Positions 9,187-17,469 are shown, numbered from the stretch's first letter. The stretch is DNA of 64,000 nucleotides from Bradyrhizobium sp. AUGA SZCCT0283 (GCF_018130385.1 NZ_JAFCLU010000020.1:90267-154266); one strand, 5' to 3'. The notes: generated from the letters alone by a model not told the origin. Numbers and translations: made by a program.

Positions 9187-9984
9187 ATGACCGCCATTTT
9201 CAGGCCGGAAGGCCCCCTGTTTCGCGCCACGGAGCATGCCGGCGGGCCCTGGTCGCCGGAGATGCTGCAGGGCAGCGCGACCACGGCGCTGATGACGCGC
9301 GAGGTCGAGCGGCTCGCCAATGCTTCCGGCTTCGCGGTGCGTCGCCTCACCTTCGATCTGTGGCGGCCGGCCGGCTTGCGTGCCTTCGGCCTTGCGACCG
9401 ATATGCTGCGCGATGGCCGCAAGGCCAAGACCCTGCAGGTGCGCCTCGTGGACGGCGACGTCGAGATCGGCCGCTGCACGGCGCTGTTGACGGCGCAAGG
9501 CGACGAGTCCCCCGCCGATCCGTTTTCGAAGCAAGCAGGCGATGACGCCCCACCGGAGACAGGCTCACCACCGCCGGCCTTCGCACAAAAGTGGAGCCGC
9601 TATTTCCAGAACGTATCGGTGCGGCTAATCGAGGGCGCGCTGGAGAAGCCGGGTCCCGCGGCGGCGTGGGTGCGGCTCGACGTGCCGATGGTCGAGGGCG
9701 AAGCCAACACGCCGCTGTTGCAGGCCGTGCAGGCCGCCGATTTTGCCAGCGGTGTCGGCCAGATCGTCGACATGCGCGAATGGACTTTTATCAATCCCGA
9801 GATCAGCCTGTATTTCTTCCGCCCGCCGGAAGGCGACTGGATCCTGATCCGTTCGCGCACCCGCGCCGGCGCCAATGGTGCCGGGCTGACGATGGCGAGC
9901 TTAAGCGATCGCAAGGGCGCGTTTGCCGAAGTGCTGCAGGCGATGACCTTCGAGCGTCGCGCCGCGCAGGCTCAGGCGTCCTGA
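9187..9984 (+). CDS. Acyl-CoA thioesterase family protein (hotdog, TesB-like)
   Basis: 265 residues from ATG at 9187. Two hotdog halves are recognisable: HAGGPWSPEMLQGSATTALMTREVERL in the first and FASGVGQIVDMREWTFINPEISLYFFRPPEGDWILIRSRT in the second, which is the pattern of the 4HBT_3/TesB-like thioesterase family. It should hydrolyse an acyl-CoA. An upstream in-frame extension to 9094 lacks a ribosome site and hydrophobic or domain content, so the shorter start is preferred. Confidence 0.85.
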   Translation: MTAIFRPEGPLFRATEHAGGPWSPEMLQGSATTALMTREVERLANASGFAVRRLTFDLWRPAGLRAFGLATDMLRDGRKAKTLQVRLVDGDVEIGRCTALLTAQGDESPADPFSKQAGDDAPPETGSPPPAFAQKWSRYFQNVSVRLIEGALEKPGPAAAWVRLDVPMVEGEANTPLLQAVQAADFASGVGQIVDMREWTFINPEISLYFFRPPEGDWILIRSRTRAGANGAGLTMASLSDRKGAFAEVLQAMTFERRAAQAQAS

Positions 9985-10129
9985 TCCACTGGACCGAAAT
10001 ACAGAGCGGTCGGCCGACGCCCGCCTTGGTGCGCAGTCCGGACTCAAGCCGGACATCGCATGAGGCCCGAAAAGTACCCAGCAGCGGACGTCGTCGCCTC
10101 ATTCGATACGTCGTCGGCAGTCGCGACGG

Positions 10130-10942
10130 TTAACGCCATTCGATTCCGTATACGTCAACAGGTTGCAGGAAGCCTTTGAGATGGTAGGGACCAATGTTTG
10201 TGACATGCAAGCGATCCCGGATGCAATCCTGAACGGCACTTGATACAAGAATGGCATCGGGCTCGGCCAACTGACACAAACGAGCAGCCAGTTGAACGGT
10301 CGCACCAAAAAGGTCATTACTGTCCGCAATCGGTTCTCCGACATCAATACCAATTCGCACCTTAAGCTTCTCCTTGCTTGCCAGATTGAAGGCTTCAAAC
10401 GCTTGCTGGATGGCGCGGGCGCATTGCACGGAGGCGGCCGCATCGGCGAAGGATGCCATGATGCCGTCGCCAGTGTGCTTCACCACATGCCCACCCTTGT
10501 CCTTCAATGCGCGGCGAACCAGCGCGTCATGTGCCCGAACCATCTCCACAGATCGAGCGTCGCCAAGACGCTCTGTCATGCTGGTAGAGCCAACGATGTC
10601 TGTGAACATAATGGCCCGCAAGGCCGCATCGATTGTGACGTTGTTTGCCTCACCGCTCGGTTCCGGATCGGACACTCTCCCCAGAAACGCTTGGACGGCT
10701 GAGAGGTCCACTTCGATCACATCTTTCGCCACTTCTCCGTGAGCTTCGTCATGAACCCGCATCGCAGTCTGGATATCCGGTGCGTCAATGAGACAGAAGC
10801 CCGTGCCGCGCGATTCATCAAACCAATACGTCAAGAAACGAACTCCGTATTGATCTTGCACTTCCAGGTCTTTTCGATGCGCCTCGGCGATATCGGAAGC
10901 TGTTAGGCCCGAGAGATCGTGTCGGTCGAGGAAAATTGGCAC
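10130..10942 (-). CDS. DUF4242 domain-class III adenylate/guanylate cyclase fusion
   Basis: 270 residues from GTG at 10942, which has GGAG eight bases upstream and begins right at the DUF4242 fold; an ATG at 11020 would add 26 residues but has no visible ribosome site. Residues about 1-80 (FLDRHDLSGLT..GVRFLTYW..GFCLIDAPDIQTA) match the nickel-binding-like DUF4242 ferredoxin fold. Residues about 100-265 are a class III cyclase: metal Asp in FTDIVGST, second Asp in HTGDGIM, and NDLFGATVQLAARL providing the transition-state Asn/Arg. It is soluble. It probably makes cAMP under control of a ligand or metal bound by DUF4242. Confidence 0.85.
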   Translation of the reverse strand: MPIFLDRHDLSGLTASDIAEAHRKDLEVQDQYGVRFLTYWFDESRGTGFCLIDAPDIQTAMRVHDEAHGEVAKDVIEVDLSAVQAFLGRVSDPEPSGEANNVTIDAALRAIMFTDIVGSTSMTERLGDARSVEMVRAHDALVRRALKDKGGHVVKHTGDGIMASFADAAASVQCARAIQQAFEAFNLASKEKLKVRIGIDVGEPIADSNDLFGATVQLAARLCQLAEPDAILVSSAVQDCIRDRLHVTNIGPYHLKGFLQPVDVYGIEWR

Positions 10943-11308
10943 TGGCGTTGCTCCACCCGTTTCTTCAGACGGACTCGATTGAAATCTGCACCAAGCATGG
11001 TGTTTCTCGGCAAGAGTCATTTAACTGTAACAGCTTGGCAAAGCTTTGGAAGTGCAGGAAGCTCGAGCCGGGACAATTCCTTCGGCCTGATGTCTGCTTC
11101 ATTCACGGCGATTTTGGGCATGTCCACGGCACGTCCGGTTAGCAGCTAATCTCGGAAGTGCCGGTTGTCCGGCCTATCGCGCGCAACATGGTCGAGCGGT
11201 TCTCAATGAGAGTAAGCAGCATCGGCGCCTCTCGATCCGAATGACGACCTCGCTATCCAACTATCTGGCAAGCTGGCATCAATCAGCCTATGGCAGCGTG
11301 CCAATGAG
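10943..11308. other. Intergenic stretch, no gene recognised
   Basis: About 370 bp between the cyclase start and the 3' end of the XRE gene. It contains the cyclase leader and its alternative ATG start at 11020. I see no tRNA, repeat or convincing promoter motif. Confidence 0.5.
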
Positions 11309-12121
11309 TCAACGCGCTAGTCTTACAAGCGTTGCTTCCGATCCTTCGTCCGCCGGCATGAACATCTCGACGCGCAATTCCTGCAGCGTGACGTCCTGCG
11401 GCGTTCCCAGCGTCAGCACGGCGCCGATCAAGCCGATGCTGATATCGCCCTTTTTCAGCCGCACCTCGCAGAGCGGCCCCGGCGTTTCGGTCTCGTTGAG
11501 CTGCGGCGTCGGCATATCGGGCAACTTCAATAGTTCGCGCCAGGTCGATTGCAGGGCGAGATCGAGCGGTGCGGCCATCGCCTCGTGACGGGCGCGCGCC
11601 AGCAGCGCGGCGGCGACATCCGGCCAATCCACCACGAAGGGACGCAGCTCGTCTGGGGCCAGAAACATCCGCATGTGATTGAGCGGCCGCGTCATGCGCT
11701 CCGCGCCCAGCAGCATCGTCATCAGCCGCACGGCAGCGCGATTGGCCTGCATCACGTTCCAGCGCCGGTCGGTGACGATGGCGGGAAACGGCTCATGCCG
11801 CCGCAACAGCAAATCGATGGCCCGCTTGGCGTCGGCGACTTCGGGCGCGGAGAAATCGCGCTCGCCATATTGCCGGGCGAACCCGCCCGCCTCCAGCAGC
11901 GCGTTGCGGTCGCGCAAGGAAAGACCGAGCGCCGACGCCAATTGCAGCAGGATGTCGCGGCTGCCGGCGGCCTTGCCGGTTTCGACATAGCTCAGATGCT
12001 TGATCGAGATGCCTGCCTCGAACGCCAGATCAGCCTGGCTCATGGCGCGGCGGTTGCGCCAGCCGCGCAGGAGATCGCCGACCGGATTGACGGGTAGCGG
12101 CGCATGTTGGCGAGAGTCCAT
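11309..12121 (-). CDS. XRE/MmyB-type transcriptional regulator
   Basis: 270 residues. An N-terminal Cro/CI helix-turn-helix (about 12-68, LLRGWRNRRAMSQADLAFEAGIS..LSYVETGKA) is followed by a PAS-like MLTR ligand-binding domain (about 100-265) with the AIVTDRRWNVMQANRAA motif and a closing GTPQDVTLQELRVEMFMPAD strand set. This architecture is that of MmyB-like regulators, which bind small hydrophobic ligands. It is a clear paralogue of the regulator at 12792-13613. Target genes are not evident; it may be autoregulated. Confidence 0.9.
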   Translation of the reverse strand: MDSRQHAPLPVNPVGDLLRGWRNRRAMSQADLAFEAGISIKHLSYVETGKAAGSRDILLQLASALGLSLRDRNALLEAGGFARQYGERDFSAPEVADAKRAIDLLLRRHEPFPAIVTDRRWNVMQANRAAVRLMTMLLGAERMTRPLNHMRMFLAPDELRPFVVDWPDVAAALLARARHEAMAAPLDLALQSTWRELLKLPDMPTPQLNETETPGPLCEVRLKKGDISIGLIGAVLTLGTPQDVTLQELRVEMFMPADEGSEATLVRLAR

Positions 12122-12168
12122 GCGCCGATTATGCGAGCCGGATGAGCCGCTGTAAACGTCGCTTACAC

Positions 12169-12720
12169 CTATCGTTCAGGAGCGATCGGACCAGCCAGCT
12201 TCAGGTAGTTCGCGATTTCAGCGTATCCTTCAGTTGTCGGCATACCATCAATGGCCTGATCCGGGCTGCACCACGGATACGGCAGGCTGGACAACCAGAT
12301 CATGCTTGCTGAAAGCTCGGCAGCCGGAAGCACCGTCATGCAATCGATGGCAATTGCAAGTTTTTCGACACGACCGTCCTTGCCAAAATGCCAGTCATAG
12401 CGCCCGCACCCGACGCGTATTTGACCGTCGCCTCTGGCGGACATTCCGACCAGCCAATGGCAAGGGAAATGAAATCGATTGGCTTCGGAAGGCCGCGACA
12501 AGCAGAATGTGAAGACGTTCTCATAGTCCAGGCCGAAACGGCGCACCAAAATGTCTTCGAGAGCGCTCAGTCCCTTTGCCGAATTCGGGAACGAAATGGC
12601 ATCGCTCTTCACGATCACTTCCAACTCAGCGTCGTTGGTAAATGCGCGCCTCATAAGGAACGGTCTATTCCCGTCCTTGGCGAGAATGTATGCGCTAACG
12701 GCGTCAGAGGCGGTGATCAT
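12169..12720 (-). CDS. Hypothetical protein, NTF2/SnoaL-like
   Basis: 183 residues, ATG start. The N-terminal pattern (SAYILAKDGNRPFLMRRAFTNDAELEVIV) and the later ..VGCGRYDWHFGKDGRVEKLAIAIDCM resemble the cone-shaped NTF2-like fold, in which a helix pair is followed by a curved sheet. No catalytic residues can be named. It lies between two paralogous XRE/MmyB regulators on the same strand, 47 bp upstream of the first, and could be controlled by either. Confidence 0.6.
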   Translation of the reverse strand: MITASDAVSAYILAKDGNRPFLMRRAFTNDAELEVIVKSDAISFPNSAKGLSALEDILVRRFGLDYENVFTFCLSRPSEANRFHFPCHWLVGMSARGDGQIRVGCGRYDWHFGKDGRVEKLAIAIDCMTVLPAAELSASMIWLSSLPYPWCSPDQAIDGMPTTEGYAEIANYLKLAGPIAPER

Positions 12721-12791
12721 ACCGGTGACTGTAGTCGATCGGCAGGGGCACGCAACCGAGGTGTGCCGTAAACGACCTCACGACGCCGCGC

Positions 12792-13613
12792 CTAACCGAG
12801 ACTGGCCGCGATCTGCCGCATCCGCTCGGCGGTGAGGTCGTCGGCGGGGAAGAAGGTTTCCAGCGCCAGTTCCTGCAGCGTGATGTCGACAGGCGTGCCG
12901 AACACCATGGTGGTCGAGATGAAGCTCAGCACTTCGTCATTGCGGCGCAGCTTGAAGGGGATCGCGACATTGTCGGCCGAGACCGGGCCTGAACGCGCCG
13001 GCATCCGATAGGATTTCAGTTCCTGATACAGCTTGAGCAGTTCGGGATCGGCCGTGGCCTCGCACTGCCGATGCAGCCGCTCCAAAAGATGCGCGCTCCA
13101 TTCGGCGAGATTGACCGTGCGCGGCGCCAATCCCTCGGGATGAAAGGCCAGCCTTAGGATGTTGAAGGGCTGCCGGAGCAAATGCTGCGGCAAGCCTTCA
13201 AGCAGCGGCGCCACCATGCGGTTGGCCGTCACCAGATTCCAGTGGCGGTCATAGGCCAGCGCGGGATTCGGCTCGTGGGCTTTTAAAACGAGGTCGATCG
13301 CCTGCCGGGCGGATTTCAGCGCGGGATCATCGAGCGAGCGCTGCGGAAACGCGGGCGCAAAGCCCGCGGCGACCAGAAGCACGTTGCGTTCACGCAAGGG
13401 AACCTCCAATCGTTCGGCAAGCTTCAGCACCATTTCACGCGACGGCGCGGCGCGGCCGGTTTCCACAAAGCTGAGGTGGCGCGCGGATATTTCGGCATCG
13501 CCCGCCAGATCGAGCTGGCTCAGGTGGCGGCGCTGGCGCCATTCGCGCAAGTGGTCACCAATGTGGACCGGCTGGGTTCGTTCGGCTCGCGCCGCGGCAG
13601 CATGTGCGTTCAT
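12792..13613 (-). CDS. XRE/MmyB-type transcriptional regulator (second copy)
   Basis: 273 residues. Same architecture as the regulator at 11309-12121: helix-turn-helix at about 20-75 (HLREWRQRRHLSQLDLAGDAEISARHLSFVETGRA, quoted in parts) and an MLTR ligand domain ending in GTPVDITLQELALETFFPADD. The shared closing motif shows that the two are paralogues. It is divergent from the small gene at 13713, with a 99 bp gap likely to hold both promoters. Confidence 0.9.
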   Translation of the reverse strand: MNAHAAAARAERTQPVHIGDHLREWRQRRHLSQLDLAGDAEISARHLSFVETGRAAPSREMVLKLAERLEVPLRERNVLLVAAGFAPAFPQRSLDDPALKSARQAIDLVLKAHEPNPALAYDRHWNLVTANRMVAPLLEGLPQHLLRQPFNILRLAFHPEGLAPRTVNLAEWSAHLLERLHRQCEATADPELLKLYQELKSYRMPARSGPVSADNVAIPFKLRRNDEVLSFISTTMVFGTPVDITLQELALETFFPADDLTAERMRQIAASLG

Positions 13614-13712
13614 GGTGGAAAACCTACCATGCGAATTTCGTCCATTCCATTACGTCCGAGGTAATCGAATCGGGGCACGGGCTGGATCATCTTAGGTGGC
13701 ACAGGAGATGAC

Positions 13713-13934
13713 ATGCTGATGCTTTCCCTCTTCCGCTTCGTCGCCGCTGCGATCCCGTGGACGCTCAATCTGACCACCTGGTTGCTGGCGCGCTCCCTGA
13801 ACATGCCGCAGCCGTTGGTACACGACACCGGCGTCTTCGTGTTCGTGCAGGTGCAGACGATCGAAAACAGGGTCGGCAAGGCGCTCTGCCCGATGCGGCT
13901 GATGCGTCAGCTCCGGTCGCTGCTGCAGCGCTGA
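13713..13934 (+). CDS. Small hypothetical membrane-associated protein
   Basis: 73 residues from ATG at 13713, with GGAG six to nine bases upstream. Residues 1-28 form a hydrophobic segment (LFRFVAAAIPWTLNLTTWLLA) and the C-terminus is basic (RLMRQLRSLLQR). There is no known domain. It is divergent from the XRE regulator and followed 38 bp later by another membrane-protein gene, so the two are probably an operon. Confidence 0.5.
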   Translation: MLMLSLFRFVAAAIPWTLNLTTWLLARSLNMPQPLVHDTGVFVFVQVQTIENRVGKALCPMRLMRQLRSLLQR

Positions 13935-13972
13935 TTGCTGCCCCAAGTCCACCCAAGCAAAGGAAAACCGAC

Positions 13973-14371
13973 ATGATCCATCCATCAACATTCCTGAGCC
14001 GCGCCCTTCTCGCCGACGCCATCTTCAGCGGCGTCGCGGCGGTAGCCCTCACCCTCGGTGCGGGCGCGCTGGCGCCCTTCCTCAATCTGCCGGAAGCCCT
14101 GTTACGTGAGACTGGCCTGTTCCTGATCGCCTATACCGCGCTGGTCGGATGGCTCGCCACGCGGTCAACGGTGGCCAGGGCGTTGGTGCTGTTGGTGATC
14201 GTGGGCAACGCGGCGTGGACACTGGGCAGCATCGCGCTGTTGTTCTCCGGGGCGGTGTCACCGAACCTGCTCGGTCAGGTCTTTATCGTGGCCCAGGCGA
14301 TTGCCACAGGCGTGTTTGCCGAACTGCAGTATATCGGTTTGCGCAAGAGCGGTGAGACGGTGGCCGCATAA
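13973..14371 (+). CDS. Hypothetical four-helix membrane protein
   Basis: 132 residues from ATG at 13973 (AAAGGAAAACC upstream supplies an AAGGA site). Four hydrophobic stretches are visible at about 10-35, 45-62, 68-92 and 97-120; nothing enzymatic is apparent. It follows the 73-aa gene and precedes a dispersed repeat. The divergently read XRE/MmyB regulator is a plausible controller. Confidence 0.75.
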   Translation: MIHPSTFLSRALLADAIFSGVAAVALTLGAGALAPFLNLPEALLRETGLFLIAYTALVGWLATRSTVARALVLLVIVGNAAWTLGSIALLFSGAVSPNLLGQVFIVAQAIATGVFAELQYIGLRKSGETVAA

Positions 14372-14380
14372 GCCTTGGCC

Positions 14381-14492
14381 GTCATTGCGAGCGAAGCGAA
14401 GCAATCCATATCGCGGCATAAGGGATAGATGGATTGCTTCGTCGCTTTCGCTCCCTTGCGCAAACGCTTCGCGTTTGTCGCAGGCAATGACG
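14381..14492. repeat. Dispersed palindromic repeat, GTCATTGCGAGCGAAGCGAAGCAATCC family
   Basis: Begins GTCATTGCGAGCGAAGCGAA and ends GCAGGCAATGACGG, with internal GGATTGCTTCGTCGC complementing the left arm. A second copy of the family is at 37368-37452. It lies between convergent genes and may serve as a terminator-like spacer. Confidence 0.75.
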
Positions 14493-14502
14493 GGGAATGC
14501 GC

Positions 14503-14637
14503 TCAGCTCAAAACCAACGCCGCAATCATCCCGGCAAAGGTCAGCACGAGCCCGATGACGAGCATCGGCACCAGGCTGCTGCCGGAATACGGATCGGCCT
14601 GCTCCTTGTTCGTCACGACATGTGCACGATAAGCCAT
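14503..14637 (-). CDS. 44-residue single-span membrane protein coupled to truncated haemoglobin
   Basis: 44 residues from ATG at 14637. Residues 1-20 are polar (MAYRAHVVTNKEQADPYSGS) and 21-44 form one membrane helix (LVPMLVIGLVLTFAGMIAAL). The ATG overlaps the haemoglobin stop by one base (TAATG), which shows translational coupling. A small membrane partner for haem or NO chemistry is a reasonable inference; no family is recognised. Confidence 0.75.
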   Translation of the reverse strand: MAYRAHVVTNKEQADPYSGSSLVPMLVIGLVLTFAGMIAALVLS

Positions 14638-15107
14638 TACTTTGCTCCTGCCTGGTTGCGTCGAAATCGTTCCCCGTAGCCGAGCATGACGCCGTGGGTG
14701 CCGGCGATACCGAGTTCGAGGCTGGCTGCAATCCGACGCGCCCGTTCCACAAAGTGCGTCTCCGCCTCGGGCGGACAGATATCGCGGGCGGTTTGCTCGA
14801 ACAGCTCGAGCCAGCGGTCGAAATGCCCGGCATCGACCGGCAGCGGCAGATGTTTGGCCATCGGGGTGCCGTGGTAGCGGCCGGTCATCAGCGCGACCGA
14901 CGACCAGAACGCGCACATCTGCGCCAGATGAGGCTCCCAATCCTTGATTCTGACATCGAAGATCGGCCCCAGCACAGCATCCTCGCGCACCCTGGCGTAG
15001 AAGCCGCGCACCAGGCGCTCGATCATCGCCTCGTCAATGCCCGTCCGCTCCACAATTTCGGCCGTGAGCCGCTCACGCCGCTCCGGCCCTGCCACGATCG
15101 CTTCCAT
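14637..15107 (-). CDS. Group III truncated haemoglobin
   Basis: 156 residues from ATG at 15107; a TTG at 15170 would extend into the operator and is less likely. Features of group III (P) truncated globins are the GFYARVRED region supplying the B10 Tyr, FDVRIKDWEPHLAQMCAFWSSV (helices C-E), and GRYHGTPMAKHLPLPV with the proximal His, followed by HFDRWLELFEQT. These globins bind O2 or NO in microaerobic or nitrosative conditions. Divergent Rrf2 regulator and an ATTT-C-AAAT palindrome in the promoter point to NO control. Confidence 0.9.
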   Translation of the reverse strand: MEAIVAGPERRERLTAEIVERTGIDEAMIERLVRGFYARVREDAVLGPIFDVRIKDWEPHLAQMCAFWSSVALMTGRYHGTPMAKHLPLPVDAGHFDRWLELFEQTARDICPPEAETHFVERARRIAASLELGIAGTHGVMLGYGERFRRNQAGAK

Positions 15108-15121
15108 TTCCTTGGCTACCT

Positions 15122-15148
15122 TAAATAAGTATTTCAAATGCCTATTTA
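15122..15148. promoter_or_regulatory. NsrR-type operator palindrome between trHb and Rrf2 genes
   Basis: A 27-bp imperfect palindrome with outer arms TAAATA/TATTTA and core ATTT-C-AAAT centred on 15135. The NsrR consensus has the same ATTT-N-AAAT core. It sits 15 bp before the haemoglobin ATG and about 45 bp before the Rrf2 ATG, so it could control both directions. Confidence 0.6.
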
Positions 15149-15193
15149 GACGGCTATAGAGGAATTGCAAGCAGATCTTTCATGAGGGCTTCC

Positions 15194-15622
15194 ATGCGCC
15201 TGACGTCGTTCACGGATTTCGCGTTGCGCGCCTTGATGCGGCTCGCGGGCGAACCCGGCCGTTCCTTCGCCACCAATGAAATCGCGGCCGAGTTCGGCAT
15301 TTCCCGCAACCATCTGGCCAAGGTGGTGCGCGACCTCGCCGATAGCGGTTTCATCTCGACCCAGCGCGGCGTCGGCGGTGGCTTCACGCTGGCCCGCCCC
15401 GCCCAGTCGATCACCATCGGCGAGGTAGTGCGCGCGCTGGAAGGGCCGCCGCTGGTGGAGTGCTTTCGCGAGGATGGCGGCAATTGCGTGCTGAAGCCGC
15501 GCTGCCGGCTAAAAGCAAAACTTGCCGCCGCCCGCGAAGCCTTCATGCGCGAGCTCGACGCCACGACGCTGGCGGAATGCGCCTATCCCGCGCCGGCCAG
15601 GCGGAGCCCGGCACACGCATGA
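15194..15622 (+). CDS. Rrf2 family regulator (NsrR-like)
   Basis: 142 residues from ATG at 15194, chosen because GAGG lies six bases upstream and the protein then starts MRLTSFTDFALRAL, the standard Rrf2/NsrR start; an ATG at 15182 adds four residues. The winged helix covers about 1-80 (ISRNHLAKVVRDLADSGFI, RGVGGGFTLARP). Three cysteines in VECF..GGNC..KPRC (C-x7-C-x5-C) could ligate an Fe-S cluster that senses NO. The gene is divergent from the truncated haemoglobin and overlaps the next gene by ATGA. Confidence 0.88.
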   Translation: MRLTSFTDFALRALMRLAGEPGRSFATNEIAAEFGISRNHLAKVVRDLADSGFISTQRGVGGGFTLARPAQSITIGEVVRALEGPPLVECFREDGGNCVLKPRCRLKAKLAAAREAFMRELDATTLAECAYPAPARRSPAHA

Positions 15623-15942
15623 CCGCCGCAACGAAACATCAGGTGCAACGCATGAAACCGATCGAGTTCGAAAATGGCACGGTGCAGATCGACGCCGCCA
15701 TCGTCGCCGAAGGCCTGGGCCTGGCGCCGTCCCTGCTGCAGGAAGAGATGCGCGCGGGCCGGATCACGAGCCTTGCCGAGCGCGGGGTTGATGCCGACTC
15801 CGGCCGGCATCGCCTGACCTTCTTCTCCGAACACCGGCGGTTTCGCGTCGTGGTCGACGAAACCGGCGCGATCGTTCAACGCTCGGCGGTCGACTTCGGC
15901 GATTCGGTGCTGCCGAAGTCGGTGCGCAAGGCCGGCAGATAG
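15619..15942 (+). CDS. DUF6522 family protein
   Basis: 107 residues from ATG at 15619, overlapping the Rrf2 stop (ATGA), so translationally coupled. The body KPIEFENGTVQIDAAIVAEGLGL, then FFSEHRRFRVVVDETG, resembles the DUF6522 family often found beside Rrf2 and haemoglobin genes in Bradyrhizobium. It has no membrane segment and no cysteine. An internal Met at 15652 is an alternative start but lacks a ribosome site. Role probably within the nitrosative-stress module. Confidence 0.75.
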   Translation: MTAATKHQVQRMKPIEFENGTVQIDAAIVAEGLGLAPSLLQEEMRAGRITSLAERGVDADSGRHRLTFFSEHRRFRVVVDETGAIVQRSAVDFGDSVLPKSVRKAGR

Positions 15943-15959
15943 GGCGCGGTGGATGAGGC

Positions 15960-16685
15960 CTAGGCCTGAAGGGCCGGCGCCGGCGCGGAGACCGGCTGTT
16001 TCCGGCCGGCCGGTTTCCTGTCGGCGACCCTGGCGCGGCCGTTGCCGTTCAGATGCTTGCCGTTCAGCGACTTGCCGTTCAGCGACTTGCCGTTCAGCGA
16101 ATGGCCATTGAGCTTCTTCGACTTCCGCGCAGCCTTCGCCTTCAATTTTTCCTTCAGCTCGGCTTCCGCCTTCTGCTGTTCCTTGGCCAGCTTCTCCGCC
16201 TTCTTCAGCGCCTTGCGCTCGGCCTTGGCCTTCAAGCGGGCTTTCTCCGCCCGCGCCTCGGCACGCTTCTTCTTGCGCTTCTTCTCGCAGGCGTCGCATT
16301 TGCAGCCGATCGGCTTCAGATAGGCTTTGAAGTAATCGGTGCCGTAGTCGTAATTGATCTCCTCGCCCGGCTCGATGTTCTTGATGGCGCGGATGAACAC
16401 CTTGCGCTTGCGCGGCTTGACGTCCGATTCCGCGTTCGGCCTGCAGGCGTGGTTGATGTAGCGGGCGATGTTCTTGCGGACCGAGCCGTCGATGGTCCAG
16501 CGGTTGTTCAGCTCGAACAGGTATTTGTTCTCGATCGCGTCCTCTTCCTTCTTTTTCGAATCAAGAAGCGGCCCGAAATAGCGGATGATCTTGGTGCCCT
16601 TCTTGATCGGCTTGGTGGCGAAGAGGCCAAGCCCGGTGCGGGAGCGGCCGACGCGATAGGGTTTGTTCGAAGGGATAGAGGTCAT
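15960..16685 (-). CDS. SET domain protein-lysine methyltransferase with Lys-rich tail
   Basis: 241 residues from ATG at 16685. The SET domain occupies about 8-115: GRSRTGLGLFATKPIKKGT, ARYINHACRPNAE (RxxNHxC AdoMet-binding knot) and EEINYDYGTDY. A post-SET-like CKCDACEKK follows at about 128-136. The tail (about 135-241) is very Lys/Ala-rich and ends in five LNGKS/LNGKH-type repeats encoded by tandem 15-bp units near 16050-16100. Bacterial SET enzymes methylate lysines; the tail may bind nucleic acid or be a self-substrate. Convergent with DUF6522. Confidence 0.9.
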   Translation of the reverse strand: MTSIPSNKPYRVGRSRTGLGLFATKPIKKGTKIIRYFGPLLDSKKKEEDAIENKYLFELNNRWTIDGSVRKNIARYINHACRPNAESDVKPRKRKVFIRAIKNIEPGEEINYDYGTDYFKAYLKPIGCKCDACEKKRKKKRAEARAEKARLKAKAERKALKKAEKLAKEQQKAEAELKEKLKAKAARKSKKLNGHSLNGKSLNGKSLNGKHLNGNGRARVADRKPAGRKQPVSAPAPALQA

Positions 16686-16845
16686 GACGATTGAATGACT
16701 GCACGCTCGGAAAACGAGGGATGGCGAAGCCGCTCTTCTAGGACGATTCCGTGGCAAAGTCAGGTATTTCGCGCACCTCCCTTGAACCTTCCCCAGATTG
16801 AATGCGTCTGAGATGCCAGAGTTCCCGAAAGCTGCGGGTAGCAGG

Positions 16846-17469
16846 ATGAAAATGGCCCCCTTCTTGCGCACTGCCGGACCCGCGGTCGTGGTGCTGATCT
16901 CAGCAGCCGCCAGTCCGGTATCGTGGGCGAACGCCCAAACATTCGGCAGCACCTACACGTCAACGGCCCCAAAGGACTGCCGCGTCACCAGCGCCAACAA
17001 CAGCGTCGATGATTCCACCGTCAGGATCTGCCCCGGCAAATCGAACCTCGTGGTGGTGATCAGCGAAGACGATCTGCGCGAGGCCGTCTCGGTCGGCCGT
17101 AACCGCGCGCAAGCCGCCAGGGAGCCGGCCGCGCAGTCGTGGTTCGGGCCGTTCAATTCGACCGCCCATACCGTTGAGTGGCGGGCTGTGGACGGCAAGC
17201 CGTTCGCCATCATCCAGCGCTGGCTGATCGCCGATAATGCCGATCCCGACAAGAATGGCCGCCCGACCGCCAAACCGATGCTGGCGGTGACGCGGCTGCC
17301 GCCGGGCCCGGTCTGCCACGTCGCCTATATCGACGGCCAGGCCAACCGCAATGCCAACGAGCTTGCGCGCCAGGCGGCGGACGAATTCGCGCGTGATTTC
17401 AAGTGCGGGAAGGACGAAGTGAAAGTGGTCGGCGAAAAGGGTGCGGCCGTGGGCCTTGCGAAGCGCTGA
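16846..17469 (+). CDS. Secreted hypothetical protein
   Basis: 207 residues from ATG at 16846; a second ATG at 16852 with AGGA upstream is also possible. The start MKMAPFLRTAGPAVVVLISAAASP..WANA^QTF is a typical Sec signal peptide cleaved near residue 29. The mature part has three or four cysteines (DCRV, RICPG, VCHVAYID, FKCGKD) that could form disulfides. There is no recognised enzyme motif. Divergent from the SET gene. Confidence 0.75.
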   Translation: MKMAPFLRTAGPAVVVLISAAASPVSWANAQTFGSTYTSTAPKDCRVTSANNSVDDSTVRICPGKSNLVVVISEDDLREAVSVGRNRAQAAREPAAQSWFGPFNSTAHTVEWRAVDGKPFAIIQRWLIADNADPDKNGRPTAKPMLAVTRLPPGPVCHVAYIDGQANRNANELARQAADEFARDFKCGKDEVKVVGEKGAAVGLAKR

